Source: Pseudomonas sp. P5_109
GTDB lineage: Bacteria; Pseudomonadota; Gammaproteobacteria; Pseudomonadales; Pseudomonadaceae
NCBI RefSeq assembly: GCF_034009455.1
Contig: NZ_CP125380.1
Span: forward strand, 3,423,501-3,487,500
Direction of reading: 5' to 3'
DNA: 64,000 nt
Shown here: positions 31,443 through 40,995 of the stretch, in pieces
Layout: every line of letters begins with the position of its first letter
How positions within the stretch are numbered: position 1 is the stretch's first letter
Program-made: the position numbers and the translations under genes
The notes under the pieces: model-generated
Seen by the model: only the letters and a program-made list of their open reading frames with translations
Told to the model about the DNA's origin: nothing
Database searches by the model: none

Positions 31443-34343
31443 ATGAGTATTCGTACATTGACCGACTCCCGCCGGCATTCGAGCCATTGCGGAGTTGCCG
31501 CACTTCAACCCATAGGGAACCCGGATACTGTCGGCATGGCTTACGCTGGCGACGACGACACCATCGAACACTTGCTGGACTCAGCGCGGAACTGGGTCCA
31601 TACCACCGCGTGGGTGTTTTACCGCGCCGGTGAACAGATGCATCGGGTTGGCCAGGGCGATCCGCGGGCACAGTGGCCTTCAAGCGTTGCGAATGACGAG
31701 TTTGAAGCCTTTTGCCGCGCCCGCAACGTGCACCGCTGGCCGACCGGCAGGGGCGAAAGTGAGTTGGGTTGGCTGCTTGCGCCAATCGAGGATGCTGCGG
31801 CGCCGGCGCTCGCGGGATTTGCCCAGCGCCTGGGCATCCAGCTACAGACCGATACCCTGGCCCGCGCGCAGATCACGCAGCGTGTGCTGTATGAAATCAC
31901 CTACCTGGCCAGTTCGACCCGTGATCGCTCGGTATTTCTGGTCGGGGTTCACCGCTTGCTGGCCAGCCTGATCGACGCCGAGAACTTCTACCTCGCGCTG
32001 TATAACCCGCGCACCGGCAAGATCGACTATCCCTATTACGTCGATATCATTGATCCGGAGGCCCTGGAGGCCGAGAACTACGAATACCTTGACCCAACGC
32101 ACCTGTCGTTGACCGGCCAGGTATTGACCTCCGGCCAGCCGGTGCTGATCGACGCCGCCGGCATTCTCGCGGCTCAAGCCGAAGGGCGTTTCTACTGCGT
32201 GGGCGAGCGTCCCGAGTTCTGGATGGGCGCGCCGTTGAAAAACGCCTCGGATGACGTGTTTGGCATGCTGGCGATGCAGGTCTACGACGTTTCTCGTACC
32301 TACAGTGCCGAAGACCGCGCGCTGTTTCTGGTGGTCGCCCGCCACGTGGCCATGGCACTGGACCGGATTCTGCACCGCGAGGACCTCGAAGAAACAGTGA
32401 TGCGTCGCACCCTGGAGCTTTCGGCACTCAATGACGCCTTGAGGCAGGAAGTGGCAGACCGCGAACGCGCCGAACATCTGCAGAGCGCGCTGTTCCAGAT
32501 TGCCGAACTGTCGAGCCAGCCGGGCGACATGGCCGAGTTGTTCCAGACCCTGCATGGCATCGTCGGCGATCTGCTATTCGCGCAGAACTTCTACATCGCG
32601 CTGTTCGACGACGACACCGGTGAGGTGACGTTTCCCTATTATGTGGATGAGCGGCAGACGACCTGCCCGGCGGCACGCCGAGGGCGCAGGGGCTTGACCG
32701 AGTACGTGATCCGTCAGCGCCGGCCTTGCCTGATTGACGCCGGCGAGGCTGAGCGATTGTCGGCCCAGGGTGAAATCGAAGAGGCCCGCGAGTCCGTACG
32801 CTCCTACTCCTGGCTGGGCATTCCATTGTTCGAAGAGGACGTGGTGCGTGGCGTGCTGGCGGTGCAGAGCTACACCTCGCAGGTGCGCTATACCCTGCGT
32901 CACCAGGAACTGCTGACGTTCGTGTCACGGCACATAGACACTGCGTTGTCGCGACGCACGGCGGCCGAAGCGATCCATGCCGCCAACCTCAAGCTGGAAG
33001 CTCGGGTGCAGAGCCGTACCCGCGAACTCGATCACGCCAATGCCAAGTTGCAGCACGAAAACTCCCACGATGCGCTGACCGGGCTACCAAATCGCACCTA
33101 CCTGCAACAGCGCCTGAATCTGGCCTGGGCGCGGTTCGGCAGTGAAGGCGGGCACCTGGCGGTGATGTTCATCGATCTCGACCGCTTCAAGATGGTCAAC
33201 GACAGCCTCGGCCACCATTTTGGCGACCTGCTGTTGATGCAGGCGGCCCACCGTTTGCGCGGTTGCCTGCGCGACACCGACATGCTGGCGCGCCTGGGGG
33301 GCGACGAATTTTCGGTGCTGGCGCCCGACGCCCCGCTGGAAGTGGTGATCGAAATTGCCGAGCGGATCCTGGTCGCGTTCGACCTGCCGTTTTTCATCAA
33401 TGGCTATGAGGTTTTCTCGTCCTGCAGTATCGGCATCGTCAGTGCCGACAGTCAGTTCCATCACGAGCCCGCCGACTTGTTGCGCGATGCCGATGCGGCG
33501 ATGTACCGGGTCAAGAGTGCCGGGCGCGACAGCTTCGCGGTGTTCAACCAGGAAGTGCGCCGTGAAGTCTCGGACCAGGTCGAGCGAGAAGGGGCCTTGC
33601 GCAACGCGCTCAAGCGTACTGACGAGCTGCTGCCGTATTTCCAGCCGATCGTCAGCGTCGAGACCGGCGAACTGTTGGCTCTTGAGGCGCTGATCCGCTG
33701 GCATCAGCCGGGCGGCCGGGTGATCGCGCCGGGGGAGTTCCTGCCGGATGTCGAGGGCTTGCGCCTGATCGGTCGACTGGACCTGTACATGCTTGCCAGC
33801 ATTGCCGCAATCCTCGCACAACCTGACCACGCCAATTGGCCACCGGTGCACGTCAATTGTTCGAGCTACAGCATGACGCGTCCCGACTTCGCCAGTGAGG
33901 TGCTGGAACTGTTGGCTCAGCACCGGGTCTCGCCGTCGCGAATCTGCCTGGAACTGACCGAAGGGGCGCTCGTCGCCGAGCCGGCGATTGCCCGGCAGAC
34001 CATGCAGCAACTGGCGGACAACGGCATGTCGGTGGTACTCGATGACTTCGGTGCAGGGTTTTCATCCCTGAGCTATGTGCATCAATACCGGTTCAGCGGC
34101 TTGAAAATCGACAAGTCGTTCATCCTCGAATTGACCACCAGCCCGCGCAGTCGCGCGATCGTCCGGGCGATAGTGCGGATGGCCGAGTCGCTGGACCTGA
34201 GTGTGGTGGCCGAAGGTGTGGAAGATGAAGCGACGCTGGAGCTGCTGCGGGAAATGGGGGCAGGGCAGGCCCAGGGTTATCATTTTGCCAAGCCGATGGG
34301 CTTGAAGGCGCTGCTGGCGAGTTCACTGCTCGGTCCCTTGTAG
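31443..34343 (+). CDS. GAF-GAF-GGDEF-EAL cyclic-di-GMP enzyme
   Basis: 966 residues. The ATG at 31443 has GGGAG six bases upstream. Two GAF sensor domains (about 140-300 and 350-495) and a coiled-coil linker precede a GGDEF domain (intact GGDEF near 619) and an EAL domain (EALIRW near 747, LELTEG, DDFGAGFSSL, LKIDKSF, VAEGVE). All key motifs of diguanylate cyclase and phosphodiesterase are kept, so it may make or break c-di-GMP. No membrane helix, so it is cytoplasmic. The last codons and TAG stop (GGTCCCTTGTAG) belong to the adjoining REP array. Confidence 0.94.
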   Translation: MSIRTLTDSRRHSSHCGVAALQPIGNPDTVGMAYAGDDDTIEHLLDSARNWVHTTAWVFYRAGEQMHRVGQGDPRAQWPSSVANDEFEAFCRARNVHRWPTGRGESELGWLLAPIEDAAAPALAGFAQRLGIQLQTDTLARAQITQRVLYEITYLASSTRDRSVFLVGVHRLLASLIDAENFYLALYNPRTGKIDYPYYVDIIDPEALEAENYEYLDPTHLSLTGQVLTSGQPVLIDAAGILAAQAEGRFYCVGERPEFWMGAPLKNASDDVFGMLAMQVYDVSRTYSAEDRALFLVVARHVAMALDRILHREDLEETVMRRTLELSALNDALRQEVADRERAEHLQSALFQIAELSSQPGDMAELFQTLHGIVGDLLFAQNFYIALFDDDTGEVTFPYYVDERQTTCPAARRGRRGLTEYVIRQRRPCLIDAGEAERLSAQGEIEEARESVRSYSWLGIPLFEEDVVRGVLAVQSYTSQVRYTLRHQELLTFVSRHIDTALSRRTAAEAIHAANLKLEARVQSRTRELDHANAKLQHENSHDALTGLPNRTYLQQRLNLAWARFGSEGGHLAVMFIDLDRFKMVNDSLGHHFGDLLLMQAAHRLRGCLRDTDMLARLGGDEFSVLAPDAPLEVVIEIAERILVAFDLPFFINGYEVFSSCSIGIVSADSQFHHEPADLLRDADAAMYRVKSAGRDSFAVFNQEVRREVSDQVEREGALRNALKRTDELLPYFQPIVSVETGELLALEALIRWHQPGGRVIAPGEFLPDVEGLRLIGRLDLYMLASIAAILAQPDHANWPPVHVNCSSYSMTRPDFASEVLELLAQHRVSPSRICLELTEGALVAEPAIARQTMQQLADNGMSVVLDDFGAGFSSLSYVHQYRFSGLKIDKSFILELTTSPRSRAIVRAIVRMAESLDLSVVAEGVEDEATLELLREMGAGQAQGYHFAKPMGLKALLASSLLGPL

Positions 34344-35955
34344 GCGCTGGCTTGTCAGCGATGGCGTGTGAACCGGATAAACGCGGCGCACTGGAGTCCA
34401 TCGCCAGCAAGCCGGCTCCTACAGTTTGGCGTTCACATCATTTCGACCAGGACGCGGTCTCCTGTAGGAGCTGGCTTGCCAGCGATGGTCGTTAACGATA
34501 ACGCGTACAAACTGGATAAACGCGGCGCACTGGAGTCCATCGCCAGCAAGCCGGCTCCTACAGTTTGGCGTTCACATCATTTCGACTCGGACACGGTCCC
34601 TTGTAGGAGCCGGCTTGCTGGCGATGGTCGTTAACGATAACGCGTACAAACTGGATAAACGCGGCGCACTGGAGTCCATCGCCAGCAAGCCGGCTCCTAC
34701 AGTTTGGCGTTCACATCATTTCGACCCGGACGCGGTCCCTCGTAGGAGCTGGCTTGCCAGCGATGGTCGTTAACGATAACGCGTATGAATTGGATAAACG
34801 CGGCGCACTTGAGTCCATCGCCAGCAAGCCGGCTCCTACAGTTTGGCGTTCACATCATTTCCACTCGGACGCGGTCCCTTGTAGGAGCTGGCTTGCCAGC
34901 GATGGTCGTTAACGATAACGCGTACAAACTGGATAAACGCGGCGCACTGGAGTCCATCGCCAGCAAGCCGGCTCCTACAGTTTGGCGTTCACATCATTTC
35001 GACTCGGACACGGTCCCTTGTAGGAGCCGGCTTGCTGGCGATGGTCGTTAACGATAACGCGTACAAACTGGATAAACGCGGCGCACTGGAGTCCATCGCC
35101 AGCAAGCCGGCTCCTACAGTTTGGCGTTCACATCATTTCGACCCGGACGCGGTCCCTCGTAGGAGCTGGCTTGCCAGCGATGGTCGTTAACGATAACGCA
35201 TACAAACTGGATAAACGCGGCGCACTGGAGTCCATCGCCAGCAAGCCGGCTCCTACAGTTTGGCGTTCACATCATTTCGACCCGGACGCGGTCCCTTGTA
35301 GGAGCTGGCTTGCCAGCGATGGTCGTTAACGATAACGCGTACAAACTGGATAAACGCGGCGCACTGGAGTTCATCGCCAGCAAGCCGGCTCCTACAGTTT
35401 GGTGTTCACATCATTTCGACCAGGACGCGGTCTCCTGTAGGAGCTGGCTTGCCAGCGATGGTCGTTAACGATAACGCGTGTGAATTGGATAAACGCGGCG
35501 CACTGGAGTCCATCGCCAGCAAGCCGGCTCCTACAGTTTGGTGTTCACATCATTTCGACCAGGACGCGGTCTCCTGTAGGAGCTGGCTTGCCAGCGATGG
35601 TCGTTAACGATAACGCGTGTGAATTGGATAAACGCGGCGCACTGGAGTCCATCGCCAGCAAGCCGGCTCCTACAGTTTGGCGTTCACATCATTTCCACTC
35701 GGACGCGGTCCCTTGTAGGAGCTGGCTTGCCAGCGATGGTCGTTAACGATAACGCGTACAAACTGGATAAACGCGGCGCACTGGAGTCCATCGCCAGCAA
35801 GCCGGCTCCTACAGTTTGGCGTTCACATCATTTCGACCCGGACGCGGTCCCTTGTAGGAGCTGGCTTGCCAGCGATGGTGGTTAACGATAACGCGTACAA
35901 ACTGGATAACCGCGGCGCGTTGGAGTCCATCGCCGGCAAGCCGGCTCCTACAGTT
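34330..35955. repeat. REP array 3: twelve tandem units of about 139 bp
   Basis: Forward REPs TGTAGGAGCTGGCTTGCCAG lie near 34339 (degenerate), 34463, 34602, 34741, 34880, 35020, 35159, 35298, 35437, 35575, 35714 and 35854. Each is followed by the core with GTTAACGATAACGCG and GATAAACGCGGCGCACTGG, the inverse REP GCCAGCAAGCCGGCTCCTAC, and the linker GTTTGGCGTTCACATCATTTC. Variant marks repeat about every 418 bp (CCGGCTTGCTGG at 34602 and 35020; CCCTCGTAGG at 34741 and 35159), showing three-unit block duplication. Open frames through the array are artefacts. Confidence 0.95.
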
Positions 35956-36030
35956 TCCCGGGAATGCGTGAAGAACCAAATTTCATGATAGAAGCAAACA
36001 CGGATGAGTCATTCTTCAAGGGAGCTACAC

Positions 36031-36462
36031 ATGGCATCAGGACAATGTCTTTGCGGGGCGGTACGTTTTTGCCTGGCCGTTGAACCACGATTTTTCTATC
36101 GCTGCCATTGCAGCCTGTGTCGCAAGCAAACCGGGGTCGGCCATAATCTCGCGACGCTGGTCAATGCCCGCGACTTTCGATGGGAAAGTGGGCAAGAGGC
36201 GATCAGCAGTTGGCGCAAATCCAGCGGCTACAGAAATGACTTTTGCGCAAGCTGCGGCTCGACGGTGCCAAATCCGCTTCGAGAAACGCCTTACTTCTGG
36301 ATTCCGCTCGGGCTGCTCGATGTCGAGTTGCACATGGAATGTGTTGGCGATTTCTGCACCGATGACGCGATGCCGTGGGATGAACACCGTTCGGAAAAAA
36401 GTCATTGCGCAGCCCCGGATTCACTGGGGTTTATTCTGCAAGAACTGCGGGTCAATGATTGA
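36031..36462 (+). CDS. GFA family (CENP-V/GFA domain) zinc protein
   Basis: 143 residues from MASGQCLCGAVRF; AAGGGAG seven bases upstream fixes the start. Zinc ligands follow the family order CLCGAV, CHCSLCRKQTG and FCASCGS. The family is named for glutathione-dependent formaldehyde-activating enzyme, but most members are uncharacterised, so formaldehyde detoxification is only possible. Single gene between REP array 3 and the DUF4157 gene. Confidence 0.9.
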   Translation: MASGQCLCGAVRFCLAVEPRFFYRCHCSLCRKQTGVGHNLATLVNARDFRWESGQEAISSWRKSSGYRNDFCASCGSTVPNPLRETPYFWIPLGLLDVELHMECVGDFCTDDAMPWDEHRSEKSHCAAPDSLGFILQELRVND

Positions 36463-36544
36463 TTCAGGCGCCTGGTCGGCATAGGGATGAATGGGTAGCC
36501 TGGCCCGGAACCGGTTCACCGCTACCCGCTACATGGAGCGCCCA

Positions 36545-37135
36545 ATGTCGCCCATCATCACGTGCCTTTTGGCGCTGCTTGTGTTTGGCCTGACGCTTGA
36601 AGTGCCGGCCCAGGCCAACGACTGTCCGGCCGGCGAGAAACCAGTCTGCCTGGACGACTGCATCTGCCTGCCGGACGTGGTGCCCGATGGCATCTACCAG
36701 ATCGCCGCGCCGGCCCTGGCGCTGTGGCTGGCCCAAGCCCGCGCCGAAGCAGCCAGTGCCGGCATCCAGCCGATTCCAGCGCACATCCGTGAGCAACTGC
36801 TGCATTGGTACGACCCCGACGTCCTCGATACCGCGCGCTACAAAATCAGCGACAACGGCCAATTCAGCGCCGCCACTGCCATGCTGCAAAACCCCGATGT
36901 CGGTGCCGTGACGCTGATCGACATCATCCTCTTCCGCGACGCTCAAGCCGCAGAGCAGGACATTGCGCTCTGGGCGCACGAACTCAAGCATGTGCAGCAG
37001 TATCAGGCGTGGGGAGTGGCGGGATTTGCCCGGCGCTATACACAGGATTTCAATGCCGTGGAGGCGCCGGCCTATGCCGTACAGGCTGAGGTCAGGCGGT
37101 CGCTGCGCAAAGAAACGACCCCTTCGCGAGAGTGA
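36545..37135 (+). CDS. Secreted DUF4157 protein with HExxH motif
   Basis: 196 residues from MSPIITCLLALLVFGLTLEV, with GGAG about six bases upstream and a signal peptide ending near PAQA. Four cysteines follow (CPAGEKPVCLDDCICLP). The metallopeptidase-like HELKHVQQYQ lies near residue 145, followed by a helical FARRYTQDFNAVEAPAY. DUF4157 domains occur as stand-alone proteins and in effector cassettes; peptidase activity is plausible but unproven. It is 82 bp downstream of the GFA gene. Confidence 0.82.
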   Translation: MSPIITCLLALLVFGLTLEVPAQANDCPAGEKPVCLDDCICLPDVVPDGIYQIAAPALALWLAQARAEAASAGIQPIPAHIREQLLHWYDPDVLDTARYKISDNGQFSAATAMLQNPDVGAVTLIDIILFRDAQAAEQDIALWAHELKHVQQYQAWGVAGFARRYTQDFNAVEAPAYAVQAEVRRSLRKETTPSRE

Positions 37136-37170
37136 ACACCCAAGGCTTGCCCCAGCCTGTACTACACCGA

Positions 37171-37377
37171 TCAGCCGTTGGTGCGATCGCTTGCCTTGGC
37201 CTTGCTTTGAGCCACAGCGGCTTCAGCCTTCTGTTTCTGCGCAACCTGGAAGGCTTCCATCGAGACTTTGCGGGCCGCCTCCATGCGATTGAAGTTCTTG
37301 TCACCACCACCCGTGGCCATGGCCAGGGAAGAAGCGGTCAGAGCGGCGATTACGAAGAGAGTTTTCATGGATTTCAT
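37171..37377 (-). CDS. Small secreted protein, PtrA N-terminal-like
   Basis: 68 residues with a signal peptide ending near SSLAMA, then GGGDKNFNRMEAARKVSMEA, like the N-terminal motif of Pseudomonas PtrA-type co-regulatory proteins. The lysine/alanine-rich tail differs from full-length PtrA. GAGG nine bases upstream of ATG 37377 supports the start. PtrA in P. aeruginosa is copper-induced and linked to type III secretion control; a similar role here is only inference. Confidence 0.7.
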   Translation of the reverse strand: MKSMKTLFVIAALTASSLAMATGGGDKNFNRMEAARKVSMEAFQVAQKQKAEAAVAQSKAKASDRTNG

Positions 37378-37457
37378 TTGATTATCCTCAAGGGAAAAAG
37401 TGAGATTTAGTAAAAGTTAACAGCGAATTCGTGGGCTAAAGCTGAACGGGCTTAGCG

Positions 37458-38111
37458 TTACCATCCAGCCAGGGCAGCGTTTCTGCTGTCCCAGGTGCGT
37501 TGCTCCATACGGCCTTCAGCGTCTTTGTTTTTTGCCCAGGCAGTGAGCAGTACCATCGCGCCAAATCCACCGACGATGAGCACCGGATAGGCGGCCAGCA
37601 ACTCGACCAGCGAGTACTTCCAGGCCAATGGGCGACCAACACCGAGCATGGCGGCATAGAACCACGACACACCAGAGAGGGCGCCGGAGAACAGCGCGAG
37701 CATGCGCAAGTTGAAGGAGAGTTTGAGTATCGAACCGGCTTTTTTCAGCGCCGGCAATACAGCGCTATGCAACAGGAAACCATTAAAGGTCAGCAGTACA
37801 ACGATGCCGATCTTGGCTTGTAACTTTGGATTGAGGAAATACTCCATTCCCTTGCCGGCATAATCGATGCCGATAATACCAATGCCGGTAATCCAGAGCG
37901 CTACAAGTGCAAGCGATACGGTTTTTTGAAGGCTTTCCATGTGCGCGTCATCCTGGTGACCCGACACATCTCCCTTCAGGAGTTGCTTGACCATTGCAAT
38001 ATCACTGGTCAACACCAGCCCGATTGCCACACAGCAGGCGATAAGATGAAAATATACAACGCCCAAACGCATATATTCCACGGTGGACGAAGAGAACATA
38101 CTAAGTTCCAT
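37458..38111 (-). CDS. Unrecognised six-helix inner membrane protein
   Basis: 217 residues, AGGAGG six bases upstream of the ATG. Hydrophobic segments at about 15-37, 70-92, 101-122, 135-160 and 172-195 indicate five or six membrane helices. Polar residues within helices include YFHLIACC and SFNLRMLALFSG. I do not assign a family. It precedes the PtrA-like gene on the same strand with an 80-bp gap. Confidence 0.7.
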   Translation of the reverse strand: MELSMFSSSTVEYMRLGVVYFHLIACCVAIGLVLTSDIAMVKQLLKGDVSGHQDDAHMESLQKTVSLALVALWITGIGIIGIDYAGKGMEYFLNPKLQAKIGIVVLLTFNGFLLHSAVLPALKKAGSILKLSFNLRMLALFSGALSGVSWFYAAMLGVGRPLAWKYSLVELLAAYPVLIVGGFGAMVLLTAWAKNKDAEGRMEQRTWDSRNAALAGW

Positions 38112-38388
38112 GGTGACCTCCTGACTTCAATAGTGAATCAACATGGCTCTCGGCACGGCTTGATTGGAGTTTGCCGTTACTGATTGCAATCAGGATCCAG
38201 TAATTATTATTAAATAAACTTGCCGCGTTACGCCGGCAAGATAATGGCGATTTTCGCGAATGAGCTTTTAATCATTCGATCATGTCCATTTTCAGGTAAC
38301 AAAAAACCTCAATCGCACTGAGTGCATCGACGGTTCAACTTCCACTTCTGGGGGGGCGGCGAGGCCCGGAACACTCTCGGCGAGCGGA

Positions 38389-38667
38389 TCAGGCAATGCT
38401 GGCGGGGTTGGCAGGGCTTCCACCCCATTCGAGGAAACGGATCTTCTGGACTTCGCCCTGGCTGTCCAGGTAGACCAGGGTCACCGGTACCACGCCGGTC
38501 TTGTCGGATGTATCGGTGCGCTGCAAGAGCTGTTTCACATCGATGTCCATTCCGTAGTGGTAATCGACGGCTGAGACATGTGCACCTGGCGCTTGCAGGC
38601 CGTTCTGGTCAAAGACACTGGGTGCGAGACTCGAAATCACGGCACTTACTACTGTGGCCATGTTCAT
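38389..38667 (-). CDS. DUF2790 small secreted protein
   Basis: 92 residues from MNMATVVSAVISS; AGAGG lies about nine bases upstream. The mature part VDYHYGMDIDVKQLL...GVVPVTLVYLDSQGEVQKIRFLEWG matches DUF2790, a Pseudomonas family of small periplasmic proteins, several induced by copper. The signal peptide is shorter than usual. The promoter contains a conspicuous palindrome and direct repeat. Confidence 0.82.
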   Translation of the reverse strand: MNMATVVSAVISSLAPSVFDQNGLQAPGAHVSAVDYHYGMDIDVKQLLQRTDTSDKTGVVPVTLVYLDSQGEVQKIRFLEWGGSPANPASIA

Positions 38668-38683
38668 TAAGCTGTACCTCTGC

Positions 38684-38741
38684 TGAAGTTCACTTGACGG
38701 GGACCTAATGTGACACGTGATGAAAGTGAAGTTCACTTGAC
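38684..38741 (-). promoter_or_regulatory. Direct repeat and palindrome upstream of DUF2790 gene
   Basis: TGAAGTTCACTTGAC occurs at 38684-38698 and again at 38727-38741, 43 bp apart. The second copy is part of a perfect 7-bp palindrome AAGTGAA-G-TTCACTT (38724-38738). Both lie 17-75 bp before the start, so they are good candidates for regulator binding. Confidence 0.55.
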
Positions 38742-39313
38742 AGCGACGAACGTGCCCACCTGAAAAGCCTGTAGTGGCTGCAAACTCCCGGCAATTCCCC
38801 GCGCTTGACGCCTCTTGACCGTTCGTCCTTTAAACCCCGTATTTGCTGGTCAAAGTCGGTTTTTTAAAGAGGTCATGACATGTCATGACGGATTGTCACG
38901 CAGGATGAATCAGTGCTTTTAATTGAGTCGGCTTAGTCGGGGTGAACTCGAATTGAGGCGCAAGTGACCGACTGCGAGCGCCCCATAACAGTCGCTGGCG
39001 GACCTCAAGAGTCAATCTGGGAAACATAGCAGTCAGCTCTCTGACTGTCCGCAATTGGCTTGCATATTGTATTCATCATGGCGGTAAACCGTACAAATGA
39101 CGGGCACGATCCTGGCGCAAGGGGATGCTGGCTCAACGTGATCTACACTCCCCGGACCTGTGAGTGGGTGCTTCGCCCCTGTATTGAAGATCTGACCACC
39201 AACATGACTTGGCACTATTGAAAAAAATCGGGGGAGGGTTCAGGCATTCAGATTGTTTCGCCGTGGCCATAAACACTCACGAAGCCAGCTTGCTCAAAAC
39301 TAACGAGGTGGAA
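38742..39313. other. 570-bp non-coding region with an 18-bp perfect palindrome
   Basis: GTCATGACATGTCATGAC (38872-38889) is a perfect palindrome made of two copies of the self-complementary GTCATGAC. Around 39050-39085 the AT-rich TTGGCTTGCATATTGTATTC could be a promoter for the DUF1254 gene. No gene recognised. Confidence 0.55.
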
Positions 39314-40795
39314 ATGAACAGGATGTTTAACAGGGGATGGACAATGGCTGCGGCAGTCGTCGTAGTGGGTTCAACGCTTTTCACAGGGTGTGCGAGCAAG
39401 ACCGATCCGATCACGCAGGCAGACCAAGCCGATGTGGCCAAGGGCGTGCCCGCGCCGAGTCTGGAGCAGACCAAGGCGATCGCCGAGGAAGGCTTTGTCT
39501 ACGGCTTGCCGTTGGTCATGAACTACGCCGTGATGAATGAGTTCGCGGTGGACTCCAGGTCCAGCCAGTTCAAGGCCCCCTTTAACCAACTGTCCAACGA
39601 GCATCGGGTCGCGACGCCCGCTGACACCGCCGTCATTACGCCAAACAGCGACACCCCGTATTCGATACTTTGGGCCGACCTGCGGGCCGAACCTCTGGTG
39701 ATTACGGTGCCCGCAGTCTCGAAAAAGCGCTACTACTCGGTGCAACTTATCGACGGTAACACCTATAACTACGGCTACATCGGCAGCCGGGCAACTGCCA
39801 GCGCACCCGGGAGCTATCTGATTGCAGGCCCCGATTGGAAGGGGGCGACACCCCGCGGCATCGATAAAGTGTTCAACTCCACGACCCCCTTCGCACTGAC
39901 GTTGATCCGGACCCAGTTGTTCAATCCAGCCGACATGCCGAATGTCGAGAAGGTTCAGGCGGGTTACAAGGTCCAGCCGCTTTCCGCCTTCCTCCATCAA
40001 CCCGCGCCGCCCGCTGCGCCGAAGATTGATTTCGTACCGGCCACCACGGCTGGTATCAAGGACAATTTCTTCGAGTACCTGTCGGCCGCGTTGGAGTATG
40101 TGCCGCCATCGGCTGACGACAAGGCAATCCGGGCGAAGCTGGCCAGCATCGGCGTAGGCCCCGACCGGCGCTTCGAATTCAAAGACCTGTCGCTGGAGCA
40201 CAAGGCTGTGGTCTTGCTGGGGATGAAGGCTGGCGACGAGAAAGTCGACAGGTTTCTCTCGAGCGGTATGAAAAATATCAACGGCTGGAACGTCGGTGCG
40301 TTCTTCGGCGACCAGGCGTTCTACAAGGCCGACTGGTTGATGCGTGCCGGCGCCGCGAAGGGCGGACTGTACGGTAATGACGCCGTCGAGGCGATGTACC
40401 CCTATACCCGCACCGACGGCACCGGCAAGACGCTCGATACCAGCAAGCACAACTACACGCTGACCTTCCCCGCTGGAAAGCTGCCACCGGTCAATGCCTT
40501 CTGGTCGGTGACCATGTACGACGGCAAAAGCCAACTGCTGATCAAAAACCCGATCAACCGTTACCTGATCAATTCGCCGATGTTGTCGGCCATGAAGAAG
40601 AACGCGGATGGTTCGCTGACGCTGTATATCCAGAAGGACTCCCCCGGCAAGGCCAAGGAAGCCAACTGGTTGCCGGCGCCTGACGACACGGTCTATCTGG
40701 TGATGCGTCTCTACTGGCCGAAGACCACACCGCCTTCGATTCTTCCTGCTGGCGAAGGCAGCTGGCAGCCACCGGCGCTGGTGGTATCGAAGTAG
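39314..40795 (+). CDS. DUF1254/DUF1214 lipoprotein
   Basis: 493 residues from MNRMFNRGWTMAAAVVVVGS; GAGG lies just upstream. A lipobox LFTGC predicts a lipoprotein. The DUF1254 domain (AIAEEGFVYGLPLVMNYAVM; PNSDTPYSILWADLRAEP; YYSVQLIDGNTYNYGYIGSR) is followed by DUF1214 (NAFWSVTMYDGKSQLL; YIQKDSPGKAKEANWLPAPD). The family is widespread in bacteria and of unknown biochemical role. Single gene. Confidence 0.9.
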   Translation: MNRMFNRGWTMAAAVVVVGSTLFTGCASKTDPITQADQADVAKGVPAPSLEQTKAIAEEGFVYGLPLVMNYAVMNEFAVDSRSSQFKAPFNQLSNEHRVATPADTAVITPNSDTPYSILWADLRAEPLVITVPAVSKKRYYSVQLIDGNTYNYGYIGSRATASAPGSYLIAGPDWKGATPRGIDKVFNSTTPFALTLIRTQLFNPADMPNVEKVQAGYKVQPLSAFLHQPAPPAAPKIDFVPATTAGIKDNFFEYLSAALEYVPPSADDKAIRAKLASIGVGPDRRFEFKDLSLEHKAVVLLGMKAGDEKVDRFLSSGMKNINGWNVGAFFGDQAFYKADWLMRAGAAKGGLYGNDAVEAMYPYTRTDGTGKTLDTSKHNYTLTFPAGKLPPVNAFWSVTMYDGKSQLLIKNPINRYLINSPMLSAMKKNADGSLTLYIQKDSPGKAKEANWLPAPDDTVYLVMRLYWPKTTPPSILPAGEGSWQPPALVVSK

Positions 40796-40995
40796 TGCGA
40801 CTTTTGCTCAGGATGTGCCCCCCGGGATTGGTAGAGAGGAGCGGGGGGGGAGACTAGGATTTTGTTTGTTTTTATTTTCACATTCGAGTCCTTGGAACGC
40901 GGATTGGGTAACTGCGGCAAATCTCCAGCACCGAATTCAAGGCCGGCGAATGGGCGCCGGTACTGCAGGTGTTGCGTTCCGACGATGGATGATCA

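Noticed and set aside
34340..35955. Regular 139-bp repetition as a CRISPR array
   Set aside because: Repeats and intervening sequence are both conserved, units contain REP palindromes, there are no unique spacers and no cas genes.
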